Below are positions 6,107 to 14,622 of a stretch of DNA of 22,105 bases, piece by piece. The translations under genes and the position numbers were made by a program. The stretch's first letter is position 1. Each line of letters starts with the position of its first letter. The DNA is from JBILXY01 sp044378055. GTDB taxonomy: Bacteria; Patescibacteriota; JACMRA01. The stretch is from positions 1 to 22,105 of the forward strand of contig JBILXY010000015.1 in assembly GCA_044378055.1 (NCBI GenBank). The letters are read 5' to 3'. The notes beneath the pieces are model-generated. The model made no database searches. It was not told the origin of the DNA and saw nothing but the letters and a program-made list of their open reading frames with translations.

Positions 6107-8809
6107 ATGTCACTAACCCTATCTAACGGACAAGCTTTAAACCAAGTTTATCTACTTCAAAAAATTATTCCTTATCTTGAAAATTTGTACGAAAAACTAA
6201 ATCCTACAGAAATTGTTAATCAAACTATAGCCAGGGCTACCAACAATATTTCCGAAGATGAATTAGATAATTTAATGGCTTCAATTGCTGCTAATTTGGT
6301 TAACCACCACCCAGATTATTCTGTTCTTGGGGCTAGAATTTTAATGGGCAGAATTTATAGGCAAGTTGGTTTACCTGAACTTACTTTTCTTCAAAATGTA
6401 GAAAGAATTTATAATCACCAAGTTAATGGTTTTAAATCGACCAGGGTTAGCAATGAAGTATATTCTTTCATTGAAAGGAATGCAGAAGCGTTGGAAAAAA
6501 TTATTGATTACAAGAAAGATTTCAAAGACTATGACTATGCTGCTGTAATGTCATTTACCAAGCGCGGCCTTGAAACAATCAACGGTGTAATTGCCGAAAC
6601 GCCTTCCCAAATGTTTTTACGCGTAGCTTGTGGCTTGAATGTTTACTCGCCTAGAAGTGCGAAAGAGCTTGAAGCTTTTGAAGAAAAAAATGGTTTTAGA
6701 CCAGAGCCTGAAAGATTGAAAAACATGACTGATCAGGAAAGATTAATTGAAATTGGTAAATATTACAATTTATTATCAAGCAGACTGCTTTCTTTGCCAG
6801 GCCCAATTTTAATGCATGCTGGAAGTGCTAAAAACCAAATGGCTTCTTGTTTCTTGGAAGATGTAACCGATTCTTTAACTGAAGAAGAATACCCAATAAA
6901 TGGTAATGTTGGTGGAATTATGAAAGCTTTAACCCAGCTTGCTAAACAGTCTCAAGGTGGTGCTGGAACCGCTGTGGCTTTCCACGATATAAGAGGAAGC
7001 GGAAGTCAAATTCGATCTAGCAATGGAAAAAGTAATGGTATTTTACCTTTCATGAAAATGTTTGATTCAACTATTGGGGCAGTTAATCAAAGTGGAAAAA
7101 GAGCAGGGGTTTGCACAATCTATTTAGAACCATGGCACATTGATGTTATTGATTTTTTGGATGCCGCCAACCATTTCACTATTGAAGAAAAAAGATGTAA
7201 GAATTTGTTTTATGCTTTGTGGATGAACGATGTATTTTTTGAAAGAATGCTAGAGCACAAAGGCGAAGCTGTTTGGACATTATTTGATCCTGCTGATGTT
7301 TTGCGTCACATTCCTAAACCACTTTCCAACTATTATGGCGAAGAATTTAAAGAAAAATATTTATACCTAGAATCACTTGGAATTGGAAAAGAAATTCCTT
7401 TAATGGAAATTTGGAATAGGGTTTGTGAATTATTTCAAACTGCGGGTGTTCCATACTTGGTAAACAAAGATCAGATGAATTTGAAAAGCAACCAGCAAAA
7501 TATGGGGGTAATTAAAAGTTCAAATGTTTGCACTGAAATTGCTTTAGTAGCTAACGAAAATGAAACCGGAGTTTGTGTACTTTCTTCGCTTTGTGTTTCA
7601 AGGTACTTAGATGAAAACCAGATTGATGGGGTTGATTACAAAAAAATTATCGAAGTTTCCAGAATTGCTACAAGGCATTTAAATAATGTTATTGATTTGC
7701 AATATTATCCTACACCTGAAACCAGAAATTCTTGTTTAAGAAGCAGGGCAATTGGTATTAGTTTACAAGGCCTTGCCGATTTATATCATCAACTAAAATT
7801 ATCCTACACCTCCGATAAAGCCAAGCAAATTAATTCAAGAATTTATGAAGCAATTTACTTTGGTTGTATGCTTGAAAGTATGTTGTTATCCAAGGAAGAA
7901 GGATCATACCTTGCTTTTGAAGGCTCACCACTTTCCAAGGGAATTTTGCAGTTTGATATGTGGGATTACAACACCGATAACTTATTCTTAAATCAATATT
8001 CTCCAACTGAATTTGGCCTAGAAGACAACTTGGTTGATGATATTTCCACCACTAAAACTTGGGACTGGCTAAGACTGCAAATTATGGAATTTGGGGTTAG
8101 AAATTCTGAAGTTACTGCCCAAGCACCTACTGCAGCTAGTTCAATTAGAATGGGTAATAATGAAATGTATGAACCATACACCAGAAATGTCTTTGTTCGT
8201 CAGCATATCGGTGGCTCGGTGCAGGTTGTAAATCCACATTTGGTAAAAGAATTAAATCAGTTAAATTTATGGACACAGGAAATTTTTGATGCAATTATTT
8301 ACAAAGAAGGAAGTGTTCAAGGCATCTCTCAAATTCCGGCTGAAATTCAGGAAAGATACAAAACAATCTATGAAATTGACTGGAAACAAATGCTAGATAT
8401 GATGGCAGATCGTGCTGTATTTTTATCTCAAACTGGAAGTTATAATCACTATACTTCATACGCTGAATCTGGCCCAACTGCCTTCACCCAGAAAATAATT
8501 TATGCTTGGAAAAAGAAGTTAAAAACCTTGTCATATTATATGCACACTGAAACTGCTTCTACTGCTAAAAAAGAATTAGGAGGCAATTCTGTGGCAATTC
8601 CAACAACCCAAAATGATTATAACTTAGGTAGTAATTTAAGCTCACAAAACTCTACAGTTTCTTTGAATTTAGGTTCTAATTTTGCTTCTGAATTTTCTTC
8701 AAATTCCATGAACGCCGACTCTGTAAATGATAACTTAGAGCCTGCTAAAATACTAGCCGACGGCAGTGTTTGCGAAATGAAAGATGGATGTATAGAATGC
8801 TCAAGTTAG
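6107..8809 (+). CDS. nrdA: Class I ribonucleotide reductase large subunit (R1)
   Basis: The 900-aa catalytic subunit reduces ribonucleotides to deoxyribonucleotides with NrdB. Catalytic residues are in place: C248 and C490 (active-site disulfide pair), N473, C475 (thiyl radical) and E477 in SSNVCTEI, the radical-transfer pair Y810-Y811, and a C-terminal CxxC (C895, C898) for re-reduction. Segments such as YLEPWH, NQQNMGVIK and EGSPLSKGILQFDMW match eukaryotic-type R1. Residues 1-80 align with the N-terminal ATP-cone region of such R1 proteins, but the KRDG signature is absent (the start reads SLTLSNGQ), so dATP inhibition may be lost. A low-complexity Ser/Asn/Leu linker (about 825-880) precedes the CxxC tail, as expected of a flexible arm. 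No intein is seen. Cotranscribed with nrdB. Confidence 0.96.
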   Translation: MSLTLSNGQALNQVYLLQKIIPYLENLYEKLNPTEIVNQTIARATNNISEDELDNLMASIAANLVNHHPDYSVLGARILMGRIYRQVGLPELTFLQNVERIYNHQVNGFKSTRVSNEVYSFIERNAEALEKIIDYKKDFKDYDYAAVMSFTKRGLETINGVIAETPSQMFLRVACGLNVYSPRSAKELEAFEEKNGFRPEPERLKNMTDQERLIEIGKYYNLLSSRLLSLPGPILMHAGSAKNQMASCFLEDVTDSLTEEEYPINGNVGGIMKALTQLAKQSQGGAGTAVAFHDIRGSGSQIRSSNGKSNGILPFMKMFDSTIGAVNQSGKRAGVCTIYLEPWHIDVIDFLDAANHFTIEEKRCKNLFYALWMNDVFFERMLEHKGEAVWTLFDPADVLRHIPKPLSNYYGEEFKEKYLYLESLGIGKEIPLMEIWNRVCELFQTAGVPYLVNKDQMNLKSNQQNMGVIKSSNVCTEIALVANENETGVCVLSSLCVSRYLDENQIDGVDYKKIIEVSRIATRHLNNVIDLQYYPTPETRNSCLRSRAIGISLQGLADLYHQLKLSYTSDKAKQINSRIYEAIYFGCMLESMLLSKEEGSYLAFEGSPLSKGILQFDMWDYNTDNLFLNQYSPTEFGLEDNLVDDISTTKTWDWLRLQIMEFGVRNSEVTAQAPTAASSIRMGNNEMYEPYTRNVFVRQHIGGSVQVVNPHLVKELNQLNLWTQEIFDAIIYKEGSVQGISQIPAEIQERYKTIYEIDWKQMLDMMADRAVFLSQTGSYNHYTSYAESGPTAFTQKIIYAWKKKLKTLSYYMHTETASTAKKELGGNSVAIPTTQNDYNLGSNLSSQNSTVSLNLGSNFASEFSSNSMNADSVNDNLEPAKILADGSVCEMKDGCIECSS

Positions 8810-8843
8810 GTTAAATTTCTGTAAATCGACTGGATGAATTAAT

Positions 8844-8914
8844 GATATCGTAGCAGAGACTCCCAGTCTCCAAGCACATTTTAGGGATATTGTAGCGGCG
8901 ATCGCGGATCGCCA
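8844..8914. repeat. Pair of flank-conserved hairpin elements between nrdA and the capA-like gene
   Basis: Two copies 42 bp apart (8844 and 8886) share GATATYGTAGCR, then a 6-nt arm, a 3-nt loop, the complementary arm and CA. Arms in copy 1 are GAGACT/AGTCTC (8856-8861, 8865-8870). Arms in copy 2 are GCGATC/GATCGC (8898-8903, 8907-8912), extended by one G-C pair. Arm sequences differ while pairing is kept. The rest of 8810-8970 is unremarkable. The pair lies between convergent genes, where transcript ends would be expected, but no T-tract follows either hairpin. Confidence 0.75.
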
Positions 8915-8970
8915 TAGTTCATAAATTAAGGATGACTGGCTTGCAATTGTAACACGATATACTCAATGGC

Positions 8971-10011
8971 TTATTCAACCAATCTGGGAAATCCTTTTTT
9001 ATCCAGCTCAACATCTATTGGCCTAGTCGAAATAATTTGGTTGTTTTCAATTATCACCTCAATCATTTGGGCTTTGGTTGCATTTGGCATTCCACCCATT
9101 CCATCAAACACAAAATTACCCATAGAATAATATACAGTTTTTCCATCCACCTCGTCTATATTTTGAACAACATGAGGATGTCCACCAATAATTAAATCTA
9201 CGCTAGAATTAAATAGTTGCTTGGCCAAATTTTGTTGCCTTGAAGATGATTGCAGTGAATACTCAGTTCCCCAGTGGGGCATGGCAATAACTGGTATTTT
9301 ACTATCAATTTTATTTAAAGAATCTTGAATTTTTGGAAAGTTAAAATAGGCACTGCCGTATGAACTTTCTCCACTATTTCCGTAGTTTGTTTCAATGTCA
9401 TTAATTCCAATAATAGCCACCTTCTGATCTTTTATTTTAAGAACAAATGGGCTGAAAGCTTCTTCAGAATTTTTACCAGCACCAAAATAATTTACTCCAG
9501 ATTTACCAAGACTTTTAAGGGTTTGTTCCAGCCCAAATTTTCCGTAATCCATGGTATGGTTATTGGCTAAAGAAACTGCCTTAAAACCAGATTTTTTTAA
9601 TGTAAATAAACTTGATGGTGAAGATTGAAATGTGTATAATTTACCCGCTGCTTTGTCCCCCTTATCTCCCACACTAGTTTCTAAATTTCCAATTACAGCA
9701 TCGTAATTATCAAAAGTTTTTTGCACATTTTGGAAAGGATCTTCTCCATTTTTTATTCTTTCACCAATACTTCTATCCAGCATAATATCACCTACAAAAA
9801 GTAATTTTATTTTAGCAGGTTCAACAGCTTCCCCAATAATTTTAACTTCAGATTTAAGCGTTTCCTTTTCACCTAAAACCTTATTTTCTATACTCGGCTG
9901 AATTGAACTACTCTCCTTTTTCGAAAAACTGTTTAAGCTAAAAAATACAACCGCAGAAACAACACAAATAATTAGTGCTAAATATATTTTCCAATTTGGT
10001 TTAATGTTCAT
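8971..10011 (-). CDS. CapA-family (PGA_cap) metallophosphatase-like membrane protein
   Basis: The protein is about 346 aa when started at the ATG at 10011; an in-frame TTG at 10029 would add six residues but looks less likely because the ATG directly precedes NIKPNWK and the membrane helix. One transmembrane helix (about 8-25) is followed by a linker and a CapA domain (about 68-340) with GDIMLDR (74-80), GNLET (108-112), NNH (150-152), PHWGTEY (245-251), GGHPH (276-280) and SMGNFVFD. These are the metal-binding motifs of calcineurin-like phosphoesterases in the CapA/PgsA family. Family members take part in poly-gamma-glutamate or capsule synthesis, but the actual substrate is often unknown, and no pgsB/pgsC partners are present. 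Most likely a tethered extracytoplasmic enzyme. It is convergent with nrdA and lies downstream of the 107-aa gene, from which a terminator separates it. Confidence 0.88.
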   Translation of the reverse strand: MNIKPNWKIYLALIICVVSAVVFFSLNSFSKKESSSIQPSIENKVLGEKETLKSEVKIIGEAVEPAKIKLLFVGDIMLDRSIGERIKNGEDPFQNVQKTFDNYDAVIGNLETSVGDKGDKAAGKLYTFQSSPSSLFTLKKSGFKAVSLANNHTMDYGKFGLEQTLKSLGKSGVNYFGAGKNSEEAFSPFVLKIKDQKVAIIGINDIETNYGNSGESSYGSAYFNFPKIQDSLNKIDSKIPVIAMPHWGTEYSLQSSSRQQNLAKQLFNSSVDLIIGGHPHVVQNIDEVDGKTVYYSMGNFVFDGMGGMPNATKAQMIEVIIENNQIISTRPIDVELDKKGFPRLVE

Positions 10012-10101
10012 AATTATAAACTTAACCAAGCGTAGTTGCCAGTCAAGCGAGTGGATAATATTGTTTAGAGTTCATGTCTCGATTTTTCATATTAGTGAAA
10101 T

Positions 10102-10123
10102 AAAAAAAGGACATATTGTCCTT
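10102..10123 (-). terminator. Rho-independent terminator of the 107-aa gene
   Basis: On the minus strand, AAGGACA (10117-10123) pairs with TGTCCTT (10107-10113) around a 3-nt loop, followed directly by five more T (complement of 10102-10106). It begins about 9 nt after the stop codon of the 107-aa ORF, which supports that ORF as a real transcription unit. Confidence 0.85.
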
Positions 10124-10131
10124 ATATAAAA

Positions 10132-10455
10132 TTAATTTTTTTTCATCTCGTAAAATTTGGCAGTTTTCAATGCCAATTTAAAGTTTTCCAATTCATTATC
10201 TTTGTGTTCAACAGAAGAAAATCTAAGCGAAAAATACATGCAAGAATTATCCGATAATCCAAATATTTGTTGGGCATCAGATAGCTCAACTTCGCTGTTA
10301 AAAATAAAACTATTAGACACTGAAGTAAATAAGTTCAAGTCCCTATAATTAACAATAAAGTGAATTGTACATTTGCAGTCCTTATCTTTTAGAGTCGAAT
10401 AGTTTCTAGAATCTGGGCCAGGAATGTCTCTTTCTTTAAGATTAACGAAAGCCAT
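10132..10455 (-). CDS. Small orphan protein, 107 aa, possible paralogue of the 110-aa protein at 14290-14622
   Basis: Not recognised. It is a soluble-looking 107-aa protein without a signal peptide or membrane segment. The middle reads GP, then 13 residues, then CKC, a Phe four residues on, NYRDLN, and later FIFNSEVELS. A parallel series (GP, CLC, NYLGLN, FLFSEVDLS) occurs in the 110-aa protein. The CxC could bind metal, but that is a guess. A strong intrinsic terminator directly follows the stop codon. The opposite-strand ORF at 10157-10348 is regarded as a shadow because it lacks such support. The upstream interval 10456-10608 is shared with the divergent adenylate-forming gene. Confidence 0.65.
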   Translation of the reverse strand: MAFVNLKERDIPGPDSRNYSTLKDKDCKCTIHFIVNYRDLNLFTSVSNSFIFNSEVELSDAQQIFGLSDNSCMYFSLRFSSVEHKDNELENFKLALKTAKFYEMKKN

Positions 10456-10525
10456 AATAATGCTTGCTATCTCTAAAACTACACTTTAAACTGAATTTAG
10501 ATTTTACACCTAGTCAAACAATTCC

Positions 10526-10554
10526 TTGACTATATATTAATCAGACCCGATATC
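10526..10554 (+). promoter_or_regulatory. Candidate promoter of the PaaK-like gene
   Basis: TTGACT (10526-10531) has only weak -10 candidates (GATATC at 17 bp, TATCTA at 19 bp). An inverted TTGACT on the minus strand (10512-10517) could serve the divergent 107-aa gene. Confidence 0.35.
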
Positions 10555-10608
10555 TAACAATAATAAATTATTTATTAACCAAAAACTAATACCAATTTTA
10601 ATAATACT

Positions 10609-11934
10609 ATGCCCCTGCCTTTTGCCATAAGCGCTTTGAAAAACTCCATTCTTAAAAAGAAAAATTTGAAATTATCTAAAAGCCAGGTTTCTGAGTTACA
10701 GCAGAAAAAGTTTAAAGAGTTGGTAAATTACGCCTACAATAACTCTGGTTATTACAAAAATTTAATTGATGAAAGAAAAATAAGTTTAGAGAATCCACAG
10801 CTTTCAGATTTTCCAGTTATCAATAAAAATACAATTTTAGAAAATTTTAATGATTTCGTAACTGACCAGGAAATTACCTTGGAAAAAATTCAGGAATATT
10901 TATCCCGACCGCTTCAAGACAAATCACTATTTTTGGGAAAATATACTGCGGTTAATACTTCAGGTTCTTCTGGAACGGTTGGATATTATCTTTACTCACA
11001 AACTGAATTAGCTGATGGAATTTCCTATTCCACTATTGCTAACGGTCTTAAATTACAACAAAGATATGCTTTTATTGGGGCAACCCAGGGTAGGTTCGCA
11101 GGTATTTCAATGATTAATTCAGCTAAAAGATTACCTATAATTTATCAAGATGTTTTAACTTTAGATATTAACTCTCCTCTGCAAGATATCATTGACCAGT
11201 TAAATAAATTTCAACCAACAGTTTTATCCGGTTACGCTTCAATCTTACCAATTCTTGCTAAAGCCCAGCAGGATGGAAAACTAAAAATTTCACCACAAAT
11301 TATTGATACTTCAGCCGAACCTTTAACCGAAGTTGGGTCACAACTTGTTGCTTCGGTTTTCAAAGTACCAATTATCAATGTTTATGCCTGTTCAGAGCAT
11401 TTAATTATCGGAATCGGAAAAGAAGAATATGAAGGAATGTATTTAATGGAAGACAATTTTATTTTTGAATTCAAAGAAAAAACTACTTTAATTACCAATT
11501 TGTATAATAAAACCATGCCAATGATTCGGTATGAAATGAATGATGTTTTAAAACCAAAAAAAGATGATCAAAATCTTCTGCCTTACACACTGCTAGATAA
11601 TATTTTAGCTAGAGAAGAATACATTCCATATTTCAAAAACTCAAAGGGCCAACAAGATTATCTTCATCCAATTCCACTTATTGGTATTTTTGTGGAAAAT
11701 CTGCACCGTTACCAATTTGTAATTGAAAATGATGAAAAGTTCACCGTAAGAGTAATTTATTCTGAAAACATAAGCAAAGCTGAAAAAGAAAAAGCCCTGC
11801 AAGATTTAACAAAACAGTTGAACCAAATCCTAGAAGAGAAAAATTTTCAAAATGTGAAGTTTGAAGTAGAGGAAGTAAATAACTTACCTGTGGATAAAAA
11901 AACCGGAAAGTTTAAAATAATTGTGAAAGCTTAG
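10609..11934 (+). CDS. PaaK/CapK-like adenylate-forming enzyme
   Basis: The 441-aa protein has the order of motifs of the phenylacetate-CoA ligase/CapK branch of adenylate-forming enzymes: an N-terminal helical part with NSGYYKNL (45-52), the ATP-loop TSGSSGTVG (117-125), SAEPLTEVG (235-243), YACSE (259-263), and LYNKTMPMIRYEMND (298-312) leading to the hinge. The C-terminal subdomain ends in KKTGKFK (430-436), which supplies the lysine used in the adenylation half-reaction. Such enzymes activate a carboxylate as acyl-AMP and pass it to CoA or another acceptor. The carboxylate and acceptor cannot be told here. No phenylacetate pathway genes are nearby. Cytoplasmic, no signal peptide. It is 144 bp upstream of fusA, which has its own -35 element, so probably monocistronic. 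Confidence 0.85.
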   Translation: MPLPFAISALKNSILKKKNLKLSKSQVSELQQKKFKELVNYAYNNSGYYKNLIDERKISLENPQLSDFPVINKNTILENFNDFVTDQEITLEKIQEYLSRPLQDKSLFLGKYTAVNTSGSSGTVGYYLYSQTELADGISYSTIANGLKLQQRYAFIGATQGRFAGISMINSAKRLPIIYQDVLTLDINSPLQDIIDQLNKFQPTVLSGYASILPILAKAQQDGKLKISPQIIDTSAEPLTEVGSQLVASVFKVPIINVYACSEHLIIGIGKEEYEGMYLMEDNFIFEFKEKTTLITNLYNKTMPMIRYEMNDVLKPKKDDQNLLPYTLLDNILAREEYIPYFKNSKGQQDYLHPIPLIGIFVENLHRYQFVIENDEKFTVRVIYSENISKAEKEKALQDLTKQLNQILEEKNFQNVKFEVEEVNNLPVDKKTGKFKIIVKA

Positions 11935-12004
11935 AATCCGCTTTTTAAAAAATTGAATTAACTCGGTTCTTCTCTTTTGGTTTCAACCGCTTCCAAATTT
12001 TGTC

Positions 12005-12037
12005 TTGACAACACTATTTCCTTGGAAAAGTCTTAAT
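12005..12037 (+). promoter_or_regulatory. Probable fusA promoter
   Basis: TTGACA (12005-12010) is exact. The -10 is unclear; CTTAAT at 12032-12037 would need a 21-bp spacer. A small CCCT/AGGG hairpin (12043-12053) lies in the leader. Confidence 0.4.
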
Positions 12038-12078
12038 CATTACCCTAACAGGGGGTTTTAAATATCGTTTTATAACTT

Positions 12079-14190
12079 ATGCCACGACAAACACCAATTC
12101 AGAAAACAAGAAATTTTGGAATTATCGCCCACATTGATGCAGGAAAAACTACCTTCACCGAGCGCGTTTTACTTTACACAGGAAGAACCCACAAAATTGG
12201 AGAAGTTCACGAAGGAGCTGCCACCATGGACTGGATGGAGCAAGAAAAAGAAAGAGGAATTACAATTACTTCAGCTGCTACAACATGTTTTTGGGAAGCC
12301 CCAGAATGGGTTTACGGCGCAGATAAAAGCAGAAAAACTAGATTCAACATTATCGACACCCCTGGTCACGTAGATTTCACTGTAGAAGTAGAACGATCTT
12401 TGCGTGTTCTAGATGGTGCTATCGCCGTTTTTGATGGTGTAGCTGGTGTTGAAAGTCAGACTGAAACAGTATGGAGACAGGCCGAAAAATACCATGTTCC
12501 AAGAATGTGTTTTATTAATAAGTTAGATAGAACTGGTGCAGATTTTTATTACGATATTCAAACAATTAAAGACAGATTAACAGATAATGCCGTTGTAATG
12601 CAATTACCAATTGGTGCCGAAGATGGTTTTAAAGGAATGATTAACTTGTTGGAAATGAAAGCCAATGTTTATTATGATGATATTGGAAACGATATCCGCG
12701 AAGAAGAAATTCCAGCAGACATGCTTGAAAAAGCCAAGGAATACCGTGCTATTTTAGTTGAAAAAGTTGCCGAAACTAGTGATGAATTAAGTAACAAATT
12801 CTTAGAAGGCCAAGAAATTTCTATTTTAGAATTGAAGCAGGCTATTCGTGCAGCTACAATTACCAACAGTCTTCATCCAGTTTTCTGCGGTTCCGCTTTA
12901 AAGAACAAAGGTGTTCAATTAATTCTAGATGCTGTGTGTGAATATCTTCCTTCCCCATTAGATTTACCTGAAATTGAAGCCCACGATGTTGACGACGAAG
13001 ACTTGAAAATTAAAATTGCCCCAGAAGATTCTGGAAAAATGGCTGCCCTAGCTTTCAAAATCGCCAACGATCAATTCGGTGCTTTAACTTTCTTCCGTGT
13101 TTATTCTGGAATTGTTAAAAAAGGTGATGAACTATTTAACCCAAGAACCAGAAAGACTGAAAGAGCTGGAAGAATTGTATTAATGCATGCCAACACCAGA
13201 GAAGATGTAGATGAAGTTTATGCAGGTGAAATTGCGGCTTTCGTAGGATTAAAAGAAGTAAGAACAGGTGATACACTTTGTTCTAAATCTAACCAACTTT
13301 TGCTTGAAAGTATTAACTTCCCTCAACCAGTTATCTCGCTTGCTATTGAACCTAAAACCAAGGCAGATCAAGAAAGATTGGGCGTTGCATTAAGCAAATT
13401 AACTCAGGAAGATCCTTCTTTGAAAGTTGAAACTAACGAAGAAACAGGTCAGGTTGTTTTATCTGGAATGGGTGAATTACATTTGGATATTATTGTTGAC
13501 CGTTTAAAACGAGAACACAAAGTTGAAACCAATGTTGGTGCACCTCAGGTTGCTTACAAAGAAGCTATTCGTAAGGAGGTTGAAATTGAAGGTAAATATG
13601 TTCGTCAAAGTGGAGGAAGAGGTCAGTTCGGACACTGCTGGTTAAGAATTAGACCAAACGAAAAAGGTGTTGGATTCCAATTTGAAAACAAAATTGTTGG
13701 TGGTGTTATTCCAAAAGAATTTATTCCAGCTATTGGAAAAGGTTGTGAAGAAGTTTGTCAGAACGGTGCATTGGCTGGTTACCCAGTTCTTGATGTTCAT
13801 GTAGAAGTTTTCGACGGATCTTACCATGATGTTGACTCTTCAGAAATGTCATTCAAAATGGCTGGTTCTCAGGCCATGAAAGATGGAATTCTAAAAGCCG
13901 ATCCAGTTCTTCTTGAACCTATTATGAAACTTGAAGTAACAGTTCCAGACGAATACATGGGAGATATTATCGGAGATTTAAACAGCCGCCGTGGGCAAAT
14001 TAACGGAACCGACAAGCGCGGAAAAGCCACAGTTATTAAATCTGATGTACCTTTGGAAAACCTGTTCGGTTACATTTCTTCCCTTCGTGGAAACACAAAA
14101 GGCCAAGGAACAGCTTCAATGGAATTTGGCCACTACGCCGAAGTACCAAGAAACATCCAAGAGAAGATTATAGCAGCCAGAGCGAAGTAA
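12079..14190 (+). CDS. fusA: Translation elongation factor G
   Basis: The 703-aa EF-G is the normal family length. It is the GTPase that drives ribosomal translocation and, with RRF, ribosome recycling. GTPase motifs are AHIDAGKTT (17-25, G1), the RGITI switch I region (59-63), DTPGH (93-97, G3), NKLD (147-150, G4) and GSALKNKG (G5). Domains II-V follow in order, with RGQFGH and the domain V stretch NSRRGQI recognisable. A small insertion (PEWVYGADKSRKT, about 75-87) lengthens the segment before G3 compared with common EF-Gs. It stands alone rather than in an rpsL-rpsG-fusA-tuf operon. No Shine-Dalgarno motif precedes the ATG despite expected high expression. A strong terminator follows. Confidence 0.98.
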   Translation: MPRQTPIQKTRNFGIIAHIDAGKTTFTERVLLYTGRTHKIGEVHEGAATMDWMEQEKERGITITSAATTCFWEAPEWVYGADKSRKTRFNIIDTPGHVDFTVEVERSLRVLDGAIAVFDGVAGVESQTETVWRQAEKYHVPRMCFINKLDRTGADFYYDIQTIKDRLTDNAVVMQLPIGAEDGFKGMINLLEMKANVYYDDIGNDIREEEIPADMLEKAKEYRAILVEKVAETSDELSNKFLEGQEISILELKQAIRAATITNSLHPVFCGSALKNKGVQLILDAVCEYLPSPLDLPEIEAHDVDDEDLKIKIAPEDSGKMAALAFKIANDQFGALTFFRVYSGIVKKGDELFNPRTRKTERAGRIVLMHANTREDVDEVYAGEIAAFVGLKEVRTGDTLCSKSNQLLLESINFPQPVISLAIEPKTKADQERLGVALSKLTQEDPSLKVETNEETGQVVLSGMGELHLDIIVDRLKREHKVETNVGAPQVAYKEAIRKEVEIEGKYVRQSGGRGQFGHCWLRIRPNEKGVGFQFENKIVGGVIPKEFIPAIGKGCEEVCQNGALAGYPVLDVHVEVFDGSYHDVDSSEMSFKMAGSQAMKDGILKADPVLLEPIMKLEVTVPDEYMGDIIGDLNSRRGQINGTDKRGKATVIKSDVPLENLFGYISSLRGNTKGQGTASMEFGHYAEVPRNIQEKIIAARAK

Positions 14191-14214
14191 ATTATCAATC
14201 TAAAGTAAACTGAG

Positions 14215-14246
14215 TAAGCCCCCGAAAGGGGGTTGTGTTATTTTTT
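14215..14246 (+). terminator. Rho-independent terminator of fusA
   Basis: CCCCC (14219-14223), GAAA tetraloop, GGGGG (14228-14232), then a T-rich tail ending in six T. It starts 24 nt after the fusA stop. Confidence 0.93.
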
Positions 14247-14274
14247 AGAACAAAAGATGAGGGTCAAAGCCCTC
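14247..14274 (-). terminator. Terminator of the 110-aa gene
   Basis: On the minus strand GAGGG (14270-14274) pairs with CCCTC (14259-14263) around a 6-nt loop, followed by ATCTTTTGTTCT. It lies back to back with the fusA terminator, as expected between convergent transcripts. Confidence 0.7.
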
Positions 14275-14289
14275 TATAAATTTTACAGT

Positions 14290-14622
14290 CTAAAAATGTC
14301 CATGGAATTCTTCAACTTGAACAGTTCCTGCTAACCTATATTTCAGTTGTTTGCAGATTACATCACCATGAATGTATAAAACAAATGATAGATCGACTTC
14401 TGAAAACAAAAAGTTGTTTAATTCGGCAGAAAGAAGGTCTACATTAAGACCTAAATAGTTAAAACAAGGGTAGCAAAGACAGAATGATCTTTGTTTCTCG
14501 CCGCCCCATTCAAATACATAGCCAGGGCCAGTATGTATCACAAGTTTGGGTAAGCAAATTACTCCCTTTTCAGAATCGTAAACAAGCACAAGGCCATTGC
14601 CCAGCTCATATTTTTTAATCAT
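14290..14622 (-). CDS. Small orphan protein, 110 aa, possible paralogue of the 107-aa protein at 10132-10455
   Basis: Not recognised. The first half looks beta-rich (LVLVYDSEKGVICLP), followed by a Cys cluster CLCYPCFNYLGLN and FLFSEVDLS. The same landmarks in the same order occur in the 107-aa protein. No signal peptide or transmembrane segment is evident. A promoter-like TTGTTG/TATATT pair (18-bp spacing) lies upstream on the minus strand, and a terminator follows the stop. Both support a real, single-gene transcription unit. The CxCxxC cluster could bind metal or be redox-active, but there is no direct evidence. Confidence 0.65.
   Translation of the reverse strand: MIKKYELGNGLVLVYDSEKGVICLPKLVIHTGPGYVFEWGGEKQRSFCLCYPCFNYLGLNVDLLSAELNNFLFSEVDLSFVLYIHGDVICKQLKYRLAGTVQVEEFHGHF

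Noticed and set aside
8898..8905. GCGATCGC octamer identical to the cyanobacterial HIP1 palindrome
   Set aside because: Only one copy is seen in 22 kb, and it is explained by the hairpin arm plus loop. There is no other cyanobacterial sign.
10012..10020. TATAAT directly before the capA-like ATG as a -10 element
   Set aside because: It ends one base before the ATG, too close for a start site to include the start codon, and the matching -35 position is poor.
10012..10029. Upstream TTG start for the CapA-family gene
   Set aside because: It adds only six residues before the ATG, and nothing in the sequence favours TTG over ATG.
12041..12060. Attenuator or terminator in the fusA leader (CCCT/AGGG then TTTTA)
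   Set aside because: A 4-bp stem with a weak T-tract is too small to claim.
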